Source of the DNA: Leptospira sp. WS39.C2 | Lineage (GTDB): Bacteria > Spirochaetota > Leptospiria > Leptospirales > Leptospiraceae | Assembly (NCBI RefSeq): GCF_040833965.1 | Contig: NZ_CP162143.1 | Location: 124,001 to 188,000, forward strand | Length of the DNA stretch: 64,000 nucleotides | Direction of reading: 5' to 3' | Part shown: positions 1 through 9,162 of the stretch, in pieces | Layout of the letters: every line of letters begins with the position of its first letter | Numbering within the stretch: the stretch's first letter is position 1 | Made by a program: the position numbers and the translations under genes | The notes under the pieces: model-generated | Database searches by the model: none | Told to the model about the DNA's origin: nothing | Seen by the model: only the letters and a program-made list of their open reading frames with translations

Positions 1-95
1 CCCATCGAACCCAAAAGGGTTGTAACGATGGAGATCGTTGTCATAATCAATATATTGGTTAACAGGAAAAAACCGATTCGTTTGATCCAAGTCAT
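1..95 (-). CDS. htpX: HtpX-like membrane metalloprotease, N-terminal fragment
   Basis: Only the first 31 codons lie in the window; the gene continues past the left edge. The reverse strand from the ATG at 95 reads MTWIKRIGFFLLTNILIM, a positively charged start followed by one hydrophobic segment. This matches the usual N-terminus of HtpX, the zinc protease that degrades damaged inner-membrane proteins. An AAGGAG ribosome site sits about 11 bases upstream of the ATG. The zinc motif HExxH is outside the window, so the call rests on the N-terminus alone. The gene is separated from the permease by about 85 bp and is probably its own unit. Confidence 0.6.
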   Translation of the reverse strand, partial: MTWIKRIGFFLLTNILIMTTISIVTTLLGSM

Positions 96-182
96 AGGAA
101 ATTGTTCTCCTTATGGTTCTAATGCAAGAACCTACATATTAGACTGAAACTTTACGTCCCTATTCAAAAGATTACAAGCAAT

Positions 183-1799
183 TTAATGCTCTAAATTCTC
201 ACCTTTTTCTTTGCCACCAAGGAACCTTATGAGCAAAAACAAGGTCGCAAGTGAAATATAGGCAATTGGGAAATCCCAATTTGCGATTTCAGTGAAACGA
301 TTGAAAATAGCATTCCCTTTGAGTTCGTAGGCGTGGATCCATCCTACTATGGACAAGATGGCTGCAATGATTGCCCAAAGACTCGCCTTTAACCATTCCC
401 TCTCTAAAATAAAAACTACCATCGCTGCCCAGATCATTGAAGTGATGAGAAAACCTTGGGATAAGGATAACACACCTCCAAGCGCATAGGGTAAGAATGG
501 TAAATGGGAAGGAATGTCAGACAATGAAAAATGAATTTCCTTTGTTACACCTAATTCTAACAATATTCCTTGGAGTTTCCCATCCAAAAATAAAAAAACA
601 TTTTGAATGATGAGTACTGCCCATCCAGCAAAGGCAGGTAATAATCCAACTACAACTGCAGGAGAATGGTGTTTGGGGATTGCTTGAAACGCTTGGCTTG
701 TAATGATGATCCCAATCCACAGGACAATTGCCATACCCGCTTCCACAGGAATCAATGCTTGGATGAGACCCATAAGCCCAAAAAGACTTACAATCGTCAT
801 GAACACACCAGATAACATTGAATAACTATGTTTGGCACCTAACGCCTTCCAACCTGGGTGTCCTATATAAATTGTAGTGGGGAATGGAGAACCAAACAAA
901 GTTCCTGCTAAAGTCCCGATTCCATTCACCAATAAGGAAGTTTTTGTATCAAAACTATCTCCAGATGCCTCAGCTGATTCGATATTTTGTAATGATCCAA
1001 TGACATTAAATATCCCCATTGGTAAAATGATCGAAAAGTAAGCTTGTAGGTTTGCGTAAGTGAGTGTTTCTAGGAGTGAGCCAATAGATAATTGTGGGAA
1101 ATAAAATCCTAAGGTTTGCAGGCCGTTTTGAACCCCACCTTCTTTGTATATTGGATCTCCCCAGTATGTAGATAGATAAGACAATACTACACCTACAATG
1201 ACTGATAAAAAACCACCTGGAATTCCGAATGGGAAACGCACCTTACCAAAATATTGTAATAGAATGACTCCTAATGGAATAAAGGCGATCATTGGCCTTT
1301 CAAACGTACGTAGCAAAAAATCCATAGAGATAAAAGTAAGGGCTATTCCTGCCAAAGCTGAGAGTAAAGCGGCTCTAGGAGTATACTTCCTGATTTTGGA
1401 AGCGACAAAAGACCCAAAAACTTCTATGAGACCAGAAGCAAAGGATACAAGTAAACCGGCTTTCCAAGCTTCTTTGTAATCACCTGTGGCTTGATAGGTG
1501 GGAAACATTACAAAAAAGATAAACGCAAATAAGGAAACAGTATTGATACCATAAGGAATTGCTGTTACATCATTACGATTGGTCCTTAGGCCTAGTTTCC
1601 AAGCTTGCCAAGCATAAAATACATTACCAACAAGTAAAGATACAGCCGCTCCAGGTAACACAACTGAGGTGATAAATGTTAATGGAAAACCACAAACACC
1701 TATACAAAGAGCGGAAAGAACAAGTAATTGGATGAGGTTGTCGACCATGAGACCAAAGAATCCATCTAAGTCTCCGCGTGTGATGGTAAAAAATTTCAT
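183..1799 (-). CDS. NCS2-like xanthine/uracil permease family membrane protein
   Basis: A 538-residue polytopic membrane protein with about 12 hydrophobic segments. It begins with a short cytoplasmic stretch, MKFFTITRGD, then TM1 near residues 20-45. Features of the nucleobase permease fold are visible: an AIPYGINT segment near residue 80, a half-helix region PMGIFNVIGSLQNIESA near 260, and GSPFPTTIYIGHPG near 300. This is the place where NCS2/AzgA carriers bind substrate. Substrate cannot be told from sequence; xanthine, uracil or another anion is possible. The start codon overlaps the stop of the SspB-like gene by four bases (ATGA), so translation is probably coupled in one operon with the genes upstream. 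Confidence 0.8.
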   Translation of the reverse strand: MKFFTITRGDLDGFFGLMVDNLIQLLVLSALCIGVCGFPLTFITSVVLPGAAVSLLVGNVFYAWQAWKLGLRTNRNDVTAIPYGINTVSLFAFIFFVMFPTYQATGDYKEAWKAGLLVSFASGLIEVFGSFVASKIRKYTPRAALLSALAGIALTFISMDFLLRTFERPMIAFIPLGVILLQYFGKVRFPFGIPGGFLSVIVGVVLSYLSTYWGDPIYKEGGVQNGLQTLGFYFPQLSIGSLLETLTYANLQAYFSIILPMGIFNVIGSLQNIESAEASGDSFDTKTSLLVNGIGTLAGTLFGSPFPTTIYIGHPGWKALGAKHSYSMLSGVFMTIVSLFGLMGLIQALIPVEAGMAIVLWIGIIITSQAFQAIPKHHSPAVVVGLLPAFAGWAVLIIQNVFLFLDGKLQGILLELGVTKEIHFSLSDIPSHLPFLPYALGGVLSLSQGFLITSMIWAAMVVFILEREWLKASLWAIIAAILSIVGWIHAYELKGNAIFNRFTEIANWDFPIAYISLATLFLLIRFLGGKEKGENLEH

Positions 1800-2248
1800 T
1801 CGTTTCGTTTGCCTCCAAAATCAACTCGAATGACATTCCCATCTCCAGTGACTTCTGGTTTTGGGGTTTTAGGTTTTGTTTCTTCTGGATTTGTATTTGT
1901 TTCGATTTGTAAAAAACGAAGTTGGGTCGCAGAATTTTGAAATTTATCGTAGATACGAAAAACTGCATCCCATGGAATCATTGTTGGTTCCCATGTAGAA
2001 CCAAACTGTAATTCAGCGAATAAATAATCAGGTTTACTATCCAATACTTTGACGGCTTTGTCACCAAACACAAGTACGATACCGGATTCTTTTTCGGCAT
2101 TTAATAAACCACGTTTTCCAATTTCCAATTTAGGATGGGGCATCACATGGATGTAAAATACTCCAAATCGTTCCCAATACAAATTGAACATATCTCTTTT
2201 GAACTCACGTAATGTTGTGATTTCTTCTTGCGTGAGGTTTTGGCTCAT
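1796..2248 (-). CDS. SspB-like ClpXP adaptor protein
   Basis: A 150-residue protein that resembles SspB, the adaptor that delivers ssrA-tagged peptides to ClpXP. The body (about residues 10-105) has a helix with FNLYWERFGVFYIHV, then SGIVLVFGDKAV, then LQFGSTWEPTMIPWDAVF and RIYDK. These line up with the E. coli SspB pattern of GQIVLNI, an FGG loop and PLAAVLAIYA. A proline/threonine-rich linker follows. The tail VIRVDFGGKR is placed and composed like the ClpX-binding XB motif at the SspB C-terminus. It overlaps the sugar dehydratase gene upstream and the permease downstream by four bases each. Distant homology is judged by eye; the function is inferred. Confidence 0.65.
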   Translation of the reverse strand: MSQNLTQEEITTLREFKRDMFNLYWERFGVFYIHVMPHPKLEIGKRGLLNAEKESGIVLVFGDKAVKVLDSKPDYLFAELQFGSTWEPTMIPWDAVFRIYDKFQNSATQLRFLQIETNTNPEETKPKTPKPEVTGDGNVIRVDFGGKRNE

Positions 2249-4128
2249 AAATTCCTTTTACCGTGTGAAGTTTCCCATTCGATGTATTCATCGTGGATTT
2301 TGTATTCTGGAATGATGTCTTTTAATGCTCCAAAAATTTCTCTGTTTTTATTTGCTTTTGCTAATGAAAACAATCGATTCAGTTTATTTTGGAAAAGTAA
2401 TAAGTTATAATGATCAAGAGGTGCAGCGATTCGAATTTTTGGATGGTGTGTTTTTTTAATTCCTTCTGCATTTAACAAAAGTTCTTCGTACAATTTTTCA
2501 CCAGGTCTAAGGCCTGAAAATTCGATATTGATATCTTTGTAAGGAGTATATCCAGAAAGACGAATCATCTCTTCTGCAAGTGATAATATGCGCACTGGGT
2601 CACCCATATCGAGTAAAAAAATCTCTCCGTGTTCACCCATACTTCCTGCTTGTAACACAAGTTGTGTGGCTTCTGGGATCGTCATAAAATAACGAATCAC
2701 TTCTGGGTGGGTGACAGTCACTGGGCCACCACGTTTGATTTGTTCACGGAATCTTGGGATGACACTTCCATTCGAACCAAGGACATTTCCAAAACGGACC
2801 GTAATGAATTTGGTTCTAGAATTTTGAGAAATATGTTGTAAGTAAATTTCCGCAGCTCGTTTCGAAGCTCCCATTACATTCACAGGATTTACTGCTTTGT
2901 CAGTGGAAATGAGGACAAATCGTTCGACACCGATAAGCCGGCAAACATCAGCCACATTTTTAGTTCCCATCACATTATTGAGAATCGCTTCGGATGGGTT
3001 GATTTCCATCATCGGAACATGTTTGTATGCAGCCGAGTGAAATACGACAGATGGCCTATGTTCTTCAAAGATAGCAGAAATACGTGATAGATTTTTGACA
3101 TCCGCGACTACAGGTCTGATGTCTATATTTAATTCATTAAAGTTTTTTCTGAGTTCGTAATCAATTTCGTATAACGGAGTTTCGGCGGCATCTAAAATAA
3201 CGAGAACACTTGGTTTAAAAAGGGCAACTTGCCTACAAATTTCGGATCCAATCGATCCACCGGCACCTGTTACAAGGATTACTTTTTTTTCTAAGTAGGA
3301 TCGAATGGATTCAATTTCTAAATCAACCGTTGGTCTACCAAGTAAATCTTCCACTTGGACTTCACGAAGTTGGGTGATGTTTGGTTTTTCTGCGAGATAT
3401 TCGCCAAATGTTGGTAAGATTTTGAAATCTACACCTGCACCTTCACATTCTTTCATCAATTTACTAACGACACGTCCATCAGGTTGAGGGACAGTCATGA
3501 TTACTTTTTTGATCCCATAACGATTTAAAACTTTCCCAATTTCATCAGTGGAACCGAGGATAGGTATTCCTTGTATGTACCCACCTTTTTTAGAAACATT
3601 ATCATCTAAAAATCCAATGGGTAGATAATCTAATTCGCCATTTCGCCTAATTTCGGTTAAAAATGAGCTACCTAGTTTTCCTGCTCCAACAAGTAAGATT
3701 GGTGTTCCTTTCCTTGTTTTGTCAGGACTAAAAATTTGTTCTCGGATCATCCTCCAACTCAAACTTCTAAGACATAAAAATCCTAGGAGGATGAGAGTAT
3801 CTAAGATCGGAACCATTCGAGATAATTGGAAAAAACGATTATAAAATAAAAGTGCAAGTGTGGATACTAATGAAGAAAGGATGGTGGCTTTGATGATGGC
3901 TAAAAGGTCGTGTAACGAAGCATAGGACCATAAGGAACGATAGATCCCTGAGAATAAAAAAACGATACTCCTTGTGACCACAACGATGGTAGCACATACC
4001 CAAAAATCAGGGTAATTGTCGAGAAATCCAATATTTTCAAAACGCACAAGATGTGCTAGAAAATAGGACAAAAACATAAAGAGTATGTCTACAGGAAAAA
4101 CCCAGTATCTTCTTGGGATCGATTTCAT
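2245..4128 (-). CDS. CapD/FlaA1/WbpM-type UDP-sugar 4,6-dehydratase, membrane-anchored
   Basis: A 627-residue polysaccharide biosynthesis enzyme. Four membrane helices (about 11-30, 45-63, 77-97, 105-125) precede a first Rossmann domain with VGAGKLG near 147-153. A second, catalytic SDR domain follows, with TGAGGSIG at 287-294 and STDKAVNP at 408-415, then NVMGASKR, where Met replaces the usual SDR Tyr, as is typical of this family. Members make 4-keto-6-deoxy sugars from UDP-GlcNAc or related substrates for surface glycans. The frame stays open upstream to 4308, but the ATG at 4128 begins MKSIPRRYWVFP, the usual family start, and leaves room for the divergent STAS gene. It heads the operon with the SspB-like and permease genes. 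Confidence 0.85.
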   Translation of the reverse strand: MKSIPRRYWVFPVDILFMFLSYFLAHLVRFENIGFLDNYPDFWVCATIVVVTRSIVFLFSGIYRSLWSYASLHDLLAIIKATILSSLVSTLALLFYNRFFQLSRMVPILDTLILLGFLCLRSLSWRMIREQIFSPDKTRKGTPILLVGAGKLGSSFLTEIRRNGELDYLPIGFLDDNVSKKGGYIQGIPILGSTDEIGKVLNRYGIKKVIMTVPQPDGRVVSKLMKECEGAGVDFKILPTFGEYLAEKPNITQLREVQVEDLLGRPTVDLEIESIRSYLEKKVILVTGAGGSIGSEICRQVALFKPSVLVILDAAETPLYEIDYELRKNFNELNIDIRPVVADVKNLSRISAIFEEHRPSVVFHSAAYKHVPMMEINPSEAILNNVMGTKNVADVCRLIGVERFVLISTDKAVNPVNVMGASKRAAEIYLQHISQNSRTKFITVRFGNVLGSNGSVIPRFREQIKRGGPVTVTHPEVIRYFMTIPEATQLVLQAGSMGEHGEIFLLDMGDPVRILSLAEEMIRLSGYTPYKDINIEFSGLRPGEKLYEELLLNAEGIKKTHHPKIRIAAPLDHYNLLLFQNKLNRLFSLAKANKNREIFGALKDIIPEYKIHDEYIEWETSHGKRNL

Positions 4129-4211
4129 ATCTGATAAATAAAGGTATTTGGAACAAAATTCCTTGTAAATACAGAATCTGTTCCGAAGAATAGAAAAGAG
4201 GAAAAACCTGA

Positions 4212-4697
4212 TTGAAATCACTTCTTTTCCGCCTAGCTGGGAACTTTTCCGCAGAAATAGGCTCGGAACTTTATTTAAAACTAAAGGAAGAAACCCTTTC
4301 TCCTTCACTTTTTTGCCTTGATTTTACAGAAGTCACTGAGGTGACTGAAGTTGGTTGGGAATTTCTAAAGAAAATGGCAGAGAGGTGTAAGGAAACTGGT
4401 TCAAAAGTTGCTGGTTTTGGGTTACAATTCGAAACCACCTCAGATCAAAATTCGATTCTTACTTTTTTTGCAGAAGAAGCTGAATGCATCCACCATTTAG
4501 AGTCATTTTACATTGGTGACACTCCCGCAAATGAACTCAGTCCCAAAACAGCTCAAGAAGGGAAAACCATTCACTGTCCGGAATGCCAAACATTACTCCG
4601 ATTCAAACAAATGGGAGACCATCTTTGCCCCAATTGCCAATCCAAATTCTTTGTGAACCAAAAAGGATGGGTCTCAACTTACGAACGTTTGTTGTGA
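4212..4697 (+). CDS. STAS-like domain protein with C-terminal zinc ribbon
   Basis: 161 residues starting at TTG, supported by AGAGGA nine bases upstream. The first half (about 1-100) has the STAS/anti-sigma-antagonist pattern: a beta strand, then FCLDFTEVTEVTEVGWEFLKKMAERCKETGSKVAGFGL. The usual phosphorylated Ser/Thr position is not clear, so antagonist function is uncertain. The second half carries two CxxC pairs (HCPECQ and LCPNCQ), spaced as in a zinc ribbon. It diverges from the CapD-like gene with an 83-base gap. Its end overlaps the end of hrpB on the other strand by 19 bases. No specific partner is suggested by context. Confidence 0.65.
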   Translation: MKSLLFRLAGNFSAEIGSELYLKLKEETLSPSLFCLDFTEVTEVTEVGWEFLKKMAERCKETGSKVAGFGLQFETTSDQNSILTFFAEEAECIHHLESFYIGDTPANELSPKTAQEGKTIHCPECQTLLRFKQMGDHLCPNCQSKFFVNQKGWVSTYERLL

Positions 4698-7144
4698 TTT
4701 AGATGTTTTGTAGGTATAGCCTCCCAAGGTTTGTCTGGCCAAGGGTGTTTTGGATACCTTCCTTTTAATTCTTTTTTTACTTCATGGTAACCATGGTTCC
4801 AAAAACTTTCTAGGTCTTTTGTTATTTGAACAGGCCTTCGTGCTGGAGATAATAAATGGACTAAAAGTTTGACTTTTCCATTTGCTAATTTTGGTAGATT
4901 CTTTAGACCAAATAATTCTTGTAATTTGACATGTAATTCTGGTTCATTCCCTTGGTATTGGATTGGTATTTGGGAACCTGTTGGTACTTGGAGGTAAGGG
5001 GGAGCTTCCTTATGTAATATCGTTTGGTTTTCATAACCAACATAAGATTTGAATGCTTCTAAAAATGGTAAGTTGGAAAGTGCAAATTTTTGAGATTCAA
5101 AATTTAAGAATGGGAAAAACCAATCCTTAACATTGGATTTCAAATGATCAATTGACACATTTATATCCAAAACCCCATTTTGCACTAAAAACAAAACTCT
5201 ACGATAGTATTGATAAAGGTCTTCCTTTTTTTTCCATTCCATTTCCCAATCTAAATTTTCCAAATAAACTTCAAATGCATTTTGAATGGCGATAGAATTT
5301 GGTTTATGTAATTCTTTTGATTCTAAAATCAGTTCCCCTAAAATGCGTTCCTCTTTTACAACTAAGTATGGTTCTTCTCTTTGATTCTTCCAAATTTCGG
5401 GAGATTGTTTGGAATGAATTAGACTGAGGAGACTTTCATTGATTAATTCTAAATTAATTGGGATGTATTGTGTGATGTATAATGTAGGACCAAATGAAAT
5501 TGTATCGAGAGCGATGATGTATTCAGGTAAGTTCAGCAAATTGGTATTAAAAGTTCCAATTTTTCCATTTGAAAGTTTATACTCTTTGCCATCTTTTTCT
5601 TTGCGTTTTCCAATCCGATCTGGGAAACCTTGGCAAAAATAAAACTCTCTTTGTTTGTTTGGATTAACACCAATACTTTCTCCTTCTCCTTTAAAAATCC
5701 CTAAAATTTGATCATAAACTTTTTTTAATTCAGGGCTAAAGGAACGAGATGTGATGGATTGAGGGAATTCTTTCGTATCTGTTCCAGATGGTTCTTTTCC
5801 CAGAATCGAGACAATATCGGCAATGATTGTCTCTTTCTCTTTTGGCAATCGAGAGATCACACAACCGAATCGAACTGGAAGTGGGAATCGTAAGGTAAGT
5901 TTTCCTAAGTTTGTGAGTTGGTATTTGGAATCTAAACAACCCAATAATTGTAAACGTTCCATAGATAAAACAAGCGAACCTTTGTTTGGTGGATCCAAAA
6001 AAGGCAGCGAATCAATTTCTTCACCAAATGCCTTTACTTCCAATACCAATCTGTCTAAATCACCTTCTAGAATTTCTGGTTTGGTACGATCAAAAAAATT
6101 TGCCTCCTCTTCTTTCGACCAAAGTTTATAAACATAACCTTTGCCTTCCCTTGCTGCGCGCCCTGCACGTTGTTTTGCACTACTCAAACTAATTCTATCT
6201 CGAACCAAATGTGTTATTCCAGAATCTGCATCAAAAACTGTATGTTTAAAATAACCAGAATCAAAAACAACTCTGACTCCTGGGATGGTAACAGAGGACT
6301 CGGCAAGATTTGTTGCTATTATGATTTTCTTTTTCCCATATTTATTTGGATAAAAAACTTGTTCTTGGTCAGACAAACTCATATCACCAAAAAGTGGAAG
6401 AATGTTAGAAGTTTGCCTAATAATTGGATGTTCTTCTAGTTGTTTTTTTAAATCCAAAATTTCCTTTTTTCCAGATAAAAAAACTAAAATGTCACCTGTT
6501 GTTTGTTCTACGGCTTTTGGTATGAGGTCAGAAAATCGTTGTATAGGATTTTTTTGTGAATCACCCATATAGAATATTTCTAAAGGATGTGTCTCAGTAG
6601 GAACTTGGATGGGTGGATTGGAGATCCCAATTTTAGAAAAATTTTGTCCTTCTAAGGTTGCCGACATAATTAGGATTTTTAAATCTTTGCGAAATATTTC
6701 TTGGGATTTCCTAGCCAAGGCAAAACAGAGATCCGATTCTAACCGTCTTTCATGGAATTCATCAAAGATAAGTAAACCATAATCACTGAGCTCAGGGTCG
6801 AACAACAAAAGTTTGGTTAAAATTCCATCTGTCACAAATTCAATTTTTGTATTTCTGCTTGTTTTTGTATCAAAACGAACTCGATAACCTACAGTTTCTC
6901 CAACATTTTCTCCAATTGATTGGCTAATCCGTGTCGCGGCATTTTTAGCAGCAATACGTCTTGGTTCAAGAATACAAATCTTTTTGTTTCCATTTACATG
7001 ACTCCTTAAGAGTTCAATTGGGAGAGCCGTAGTTTTACCTGAACCTGGTGGGGAATCCAAAATGGTCACAGGATTGTTTTGGATAGATGCAACTATCTCT
7101 TGTAAGGCGAATAGTACTGGGAAAGTTTGGGTGTTAGGATTCAC
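4679..7144 (-). CDS. hrpB: HrpB-type ATP-dependent RNA helicase
   Basis: 821 residues, the usual length for HrpB DEAH-box helicases. Walker A is GSGKTT at residues 34-39, the DEAH-type motif II is DEFH at 128-131, motif III is SATLEG at 161-166, and motif VI QRAGRAAR lies near 325. The helicase core is followed by the HA2/ratchet region and the long HrpB-specific C-terminal part, which ends with RYPKHPWPDKPWEA, a typical HrpB ending. The start is GTG at 7144; no strong ribosome site is seen. It is transcribed away from the Ada-like gene with a 49-base gap. The cellular role of HrpB is poorly defined in bacteria, so only the enzyme class is certain. Confidence 0.9.
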   Translation of the reverse strand: MNPNTQTFPVLFALQEIVASIQNNPVTILDSPPGSGKTTALPIELLRSHVNGNKKICILEPRRIAAKNAATRISQSIGENVGETVGYRVRFDTKTSRNTKIEFVTDGILTKLLLFDPELSDYGLLIFDEFHERRLESDLCFALARKSQEIFRKDLKILIMSATLEGQNFSKIGISNPPIQVPTETHPLEIFYMGDSQKNPIQRFSDLIPKAVEQTTGDILVFLSGKKEILDLKKQLEEHPIIRQTSNILPLFGDMSLSDQEQVFYPNKYGKKKIIIATNLAESSVTIPGVRVVFDSGYFKHTVFDADSGITHLVRDRISLSSAKQRAGRAAREGKGYVYKLWSKEEEANFFDRTKPEILEGDLDRLVLEVKAFGEEIDSLPFLDPPNKGSLVLSMERLQLLGCLDSKYQLTNLGKLTLRFPLPVRFGCVISRLPKEKETIIADIVSILGKEPSGTDTKEFPQSITSRSFSPELKKVYDQILGIFKGEGESIGVNPNKQREFYFCQGFPDRIGKRKEKDGKEYKLSNGKIGTFNTNLLNLPEYIIALDTISFGPTLYITQYIPINLELINESLLSLIHSKQSPEIWKNQREEPYLVVKEERILGELILESKELHKPNSIAIQNAFEVYLENLDWEMEWKKKEDLYQYYRRVLFLVQNGVLDINVSIDHLKSNVKDWFFPFLNFESQKFALSNLPFLEAFKSYVGYENQTILHKEAPPYLQVPTGSQIPIQYQGNEPELHVKLQELFGLKNLPKLANGKVKLLVHLLSPARRPVQITKDLESFWNHGYHEVKKELKGRYPKHPWPDKPWEAIPTKHLNHNKRS

Positions 7145-7193
7145 AGGTTAAGATAAAAAAATACTTCCAATCCTTATAAAAAAAGCAAACAAA

Positions 7194-8117
7194 ATGTATT
7201 TTTTTGAGAAAATCACAAGAATCGGGTTTCCTTCCACCTATATCATTGTGTATGATTCTAATGTGGACTTACAGAAAAAACACTACCAACTCATTCAAAA
7301 TTCCATTGAATATTTGATCCAAAATTTTGAATCCCAACCAAAATTAGAATTTTTGGCAGACCAAGTAAACTTGAGTCCCTCTCATTTCCAAAAAATATTT
7401 TTAGAATATGTTGGAGTTTCACCGAAACAATTTTTAACATCCATTACGTTAACTCATGCTAAGCGAATGATTAAAAAATCTTCAATTTTAGATACAACAT
7501 ATCAATTAGGATTATCAAGTACAGGCAGATTACACGATTTATTTATCAAATTAGAAGGTATGACTCCTGGTGAATTTAAGACATGGGGAGAAGGGGTCAG
7601 TTTGTATTATGAGATTTTTCCAACGATATTTGGCGAAATGGTAGTCGTTTCTTCCGAAAAAGGAATCCAGAGTTTACAATTTTTAGATTCGAACGTAAGT
7701 TTTCCTGGAAATTTAAAGGAAATCAAATCAGGATTTCCAAATGCAATTTGGAATGAAGGCAAACGGGATTTGCATGTTCCGATAAAACATTTTATGCAAA
7801 CATTTACGACTCCAAAAGATCCAATTCAACTTTCCGTATTGGGAACCGCTTTCCAAATCAAAGTATGGCAATCTTTGTTATCAATCCCATCAGGAGAAGT
7901 TAAAACTTATGGTGAAATTGCTGAATCCATTGGGCAAAAAAAGGCACAACGCGCCGTTGGTTCTGCAATCGGTAAAAATCCAATTGCTGTCCTCATTCCT
8001 TGCCATCGTGTGATCCAATCTTCTGGATTATTTGGAGGTTACAGATGGGATCCAGATCGAAAAAAAACCATACTGATTTGGGAGAATACTTTCCATTCTC
8101 CCAAAAGCGAAAATTAA
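7194..8117 (+). CDS. Ada-like protein: AraC-type HTH plus O6-alkylguanine-DNA methyltransferase
   Basis: 307 residues. An AraC-type double HTH (about 33-130) contains LEFLADQVNLSPSHFQKIF and a second helix pair ending GMTPGEFK. The methyltransferase domain (about 217-300) has the active site PCHRVI with Cys270 and the following GGYRW. Such proteins move alkyl groups from O6-methylguanine to the cysteine and can activate alkylation-response genes. The N-terminal Ada domain with the zinc-bound phosphotriester cysteine is absent, so sensing would have to use Cys270 or another signal. The first about 30 residues are weakly conserved in appearance; a GTG near 7239 is an alternative start. It diverges from hrpB. 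Confidence 0.85.
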   Translation: MYFFEKITRIGFPSTYIIVYDSNVDLQKKHYQLIQNSIEYLIQNFESQPKLEFLADQVNLSPSHFQKIFLEYVGVSPKQFLTSITLTHAKRMIKKSSILDTTYQLGLSSTGRLHDLFIKLEGMTPGEFKTWGEGVSLYYEIFPTIFGEMVVVSSEKGIQSLQFLDSNVSFPGNLKEIKSGFPNAIWNEGKRDLHVPIKHFMQTFTTPKDPIQLSVLGTAFQIKVWQSLLSIPSGEVKTYGEIAESIGQKKAQRAVGSAIGKNPIAVLIPCHRVIQSSGLFGGYRWDPDRKKTILIWENTFHSPKSEN

Positions 8118-8125
8118 TTTCCCAT

Positions 8126-8866
8126 TTAATGAGCAATTAACCGTGTATGAGAAACAAGAAAAAATCCAACGATTAAAAAACATTGTGCGATTAGGTAAGT
8201 GATCCATGGGACTTGGAACTCCCATTTCGGATGCCTTGTTCCATTGATGGTTGTTTCTCCCATCACTGCATCAGATAAAAGGAAAAATCCAGCACCAATC
8301 GCCAAATATATCCAAACACCACCATATAATAAATAGGCGTTAACACATAAGGATACAAAAAAGCACAATAAAATTCCGTATAAAAATGCAGAAACCATAA
8401 CCCATTTAGATCGATTTGGATTGTAGACTCTAAAATAAAAAATCACCGCAGGAAGGATTAAGAAAATTAAAGAAATGATAATGGGTCTCGCACTTGAAAA
8501 TAATTCTTCCCAACTAATGAGTTGGCGAAACGCAACAAGGAAAAATACTTGTGCGATTGCAAAACTAAAAATCCCACCTAGAACTGGATCTTTCATGTAT
8601 CTTTTCGCCAATGGGAATTGTAAATTAAACCAATCACCTATCATAGAGAAGGCGATTGCATACAAGGGGAAGGCGAACCGGGAATGCCCCAATTGGTATA
8701 ATAACCAAGCAAACACTAATACTTGAAAGGAAAACCCTAAATACACTCCTCTGGAAATCTCTAATCGTTTTTCGGGACTGGGTTCTCCACTGATTGTATA
8801 CCAATGGATACAAAAGGCAGAAACAATGGCAAAGGGGATCGTTGTTAGGATGAGGTAATATACCAT
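8126..8866 (-). CDS. YhhN/TMEM86-like membrane protein
   Basis: 246 residues with about eight hydrophobic helices. The pattern FSMIGDWFNL near the end of the first third and AIGAGFFLLSDAVMG near the C-terminal third match the YhhN/TMEM86 family, in which two buried acidic residues mark a lysoplasmalogenase active site. The frame is open to a TTG at 8887, but the ATG at 8866 has GAGAG upstream and starts directly at the first helix, so it is preferred. Its 3' end faces the Ada-like gene eight bases away. The enzymatic role in bacteria is inferred from the animal proteins and is not certain. Confidence 0.65.
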   Translation of the reverse strand: MVYYLILTTIPFAIVSAFCIHWYTISGEPSPEKRLEISRGVYLGFSFQVLVFAWLLYQLGHSRFAFPLYAIAFSMIGDWFNLQFPLAKRYMKDPVLGGIFSFAIAQVFFLVAFRQLISWEELFSSARPIIISLIFLILPAVIFYFRVYNPNRSKWVMVSAFLYGILLCFFVSLCVNAYLLYGGVWIYLAIGAGFFLLSDAVMGETTINGTRHPKWEFQVPWITYLIAQCFLIVGFFLVSHTRLIAH

Positions 8867-9162
8867 ACTATATGATACCACTCTCAATTAGAAAAAGCAA
8901 ATCATAGTTTTAGTAGTGTAATCCTTTACAAATTAGTATGGAAACGTGACTCGCACACAAAGTGAATTCATGAGCATCAATCTGACAGTGGTTACCTTAC
9001 ATTACATTCTAAAAAAAAATTCATTCAAACCAGAAATTACGTTCTGAAATAGGCCTTACACCGTTTTTAACGGTTTGGGTGACCATCGCACAATTGCAGT
9101 ACGATTGAATATAGACGAACCCTTATTATATTGGTCAAAAATTCACTTATTGGGCCTGCATA
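8867..9162. other. Intergenic region with a small perfect hairpin
   Basis: Nearly 300 bases without a convincing gene between two outward-reading units. The only clear structure is ACCGTT-TTT-AACGGT at 9060-9074. It may be an operator or a weak stem; it lacks a T-run. The promoter of the lipoprotein/protease unit should lie between here and 9162, but no good -35/-10 pair stands out. Confidence 0.4.

Noticed and set aside
4129..4308. 60-residue N-terminal extension of the CapD-like gene
   Set aside because: The extension is basic and not family-like, has no ribosome site at its start and overlaps the divergent STAS gene.
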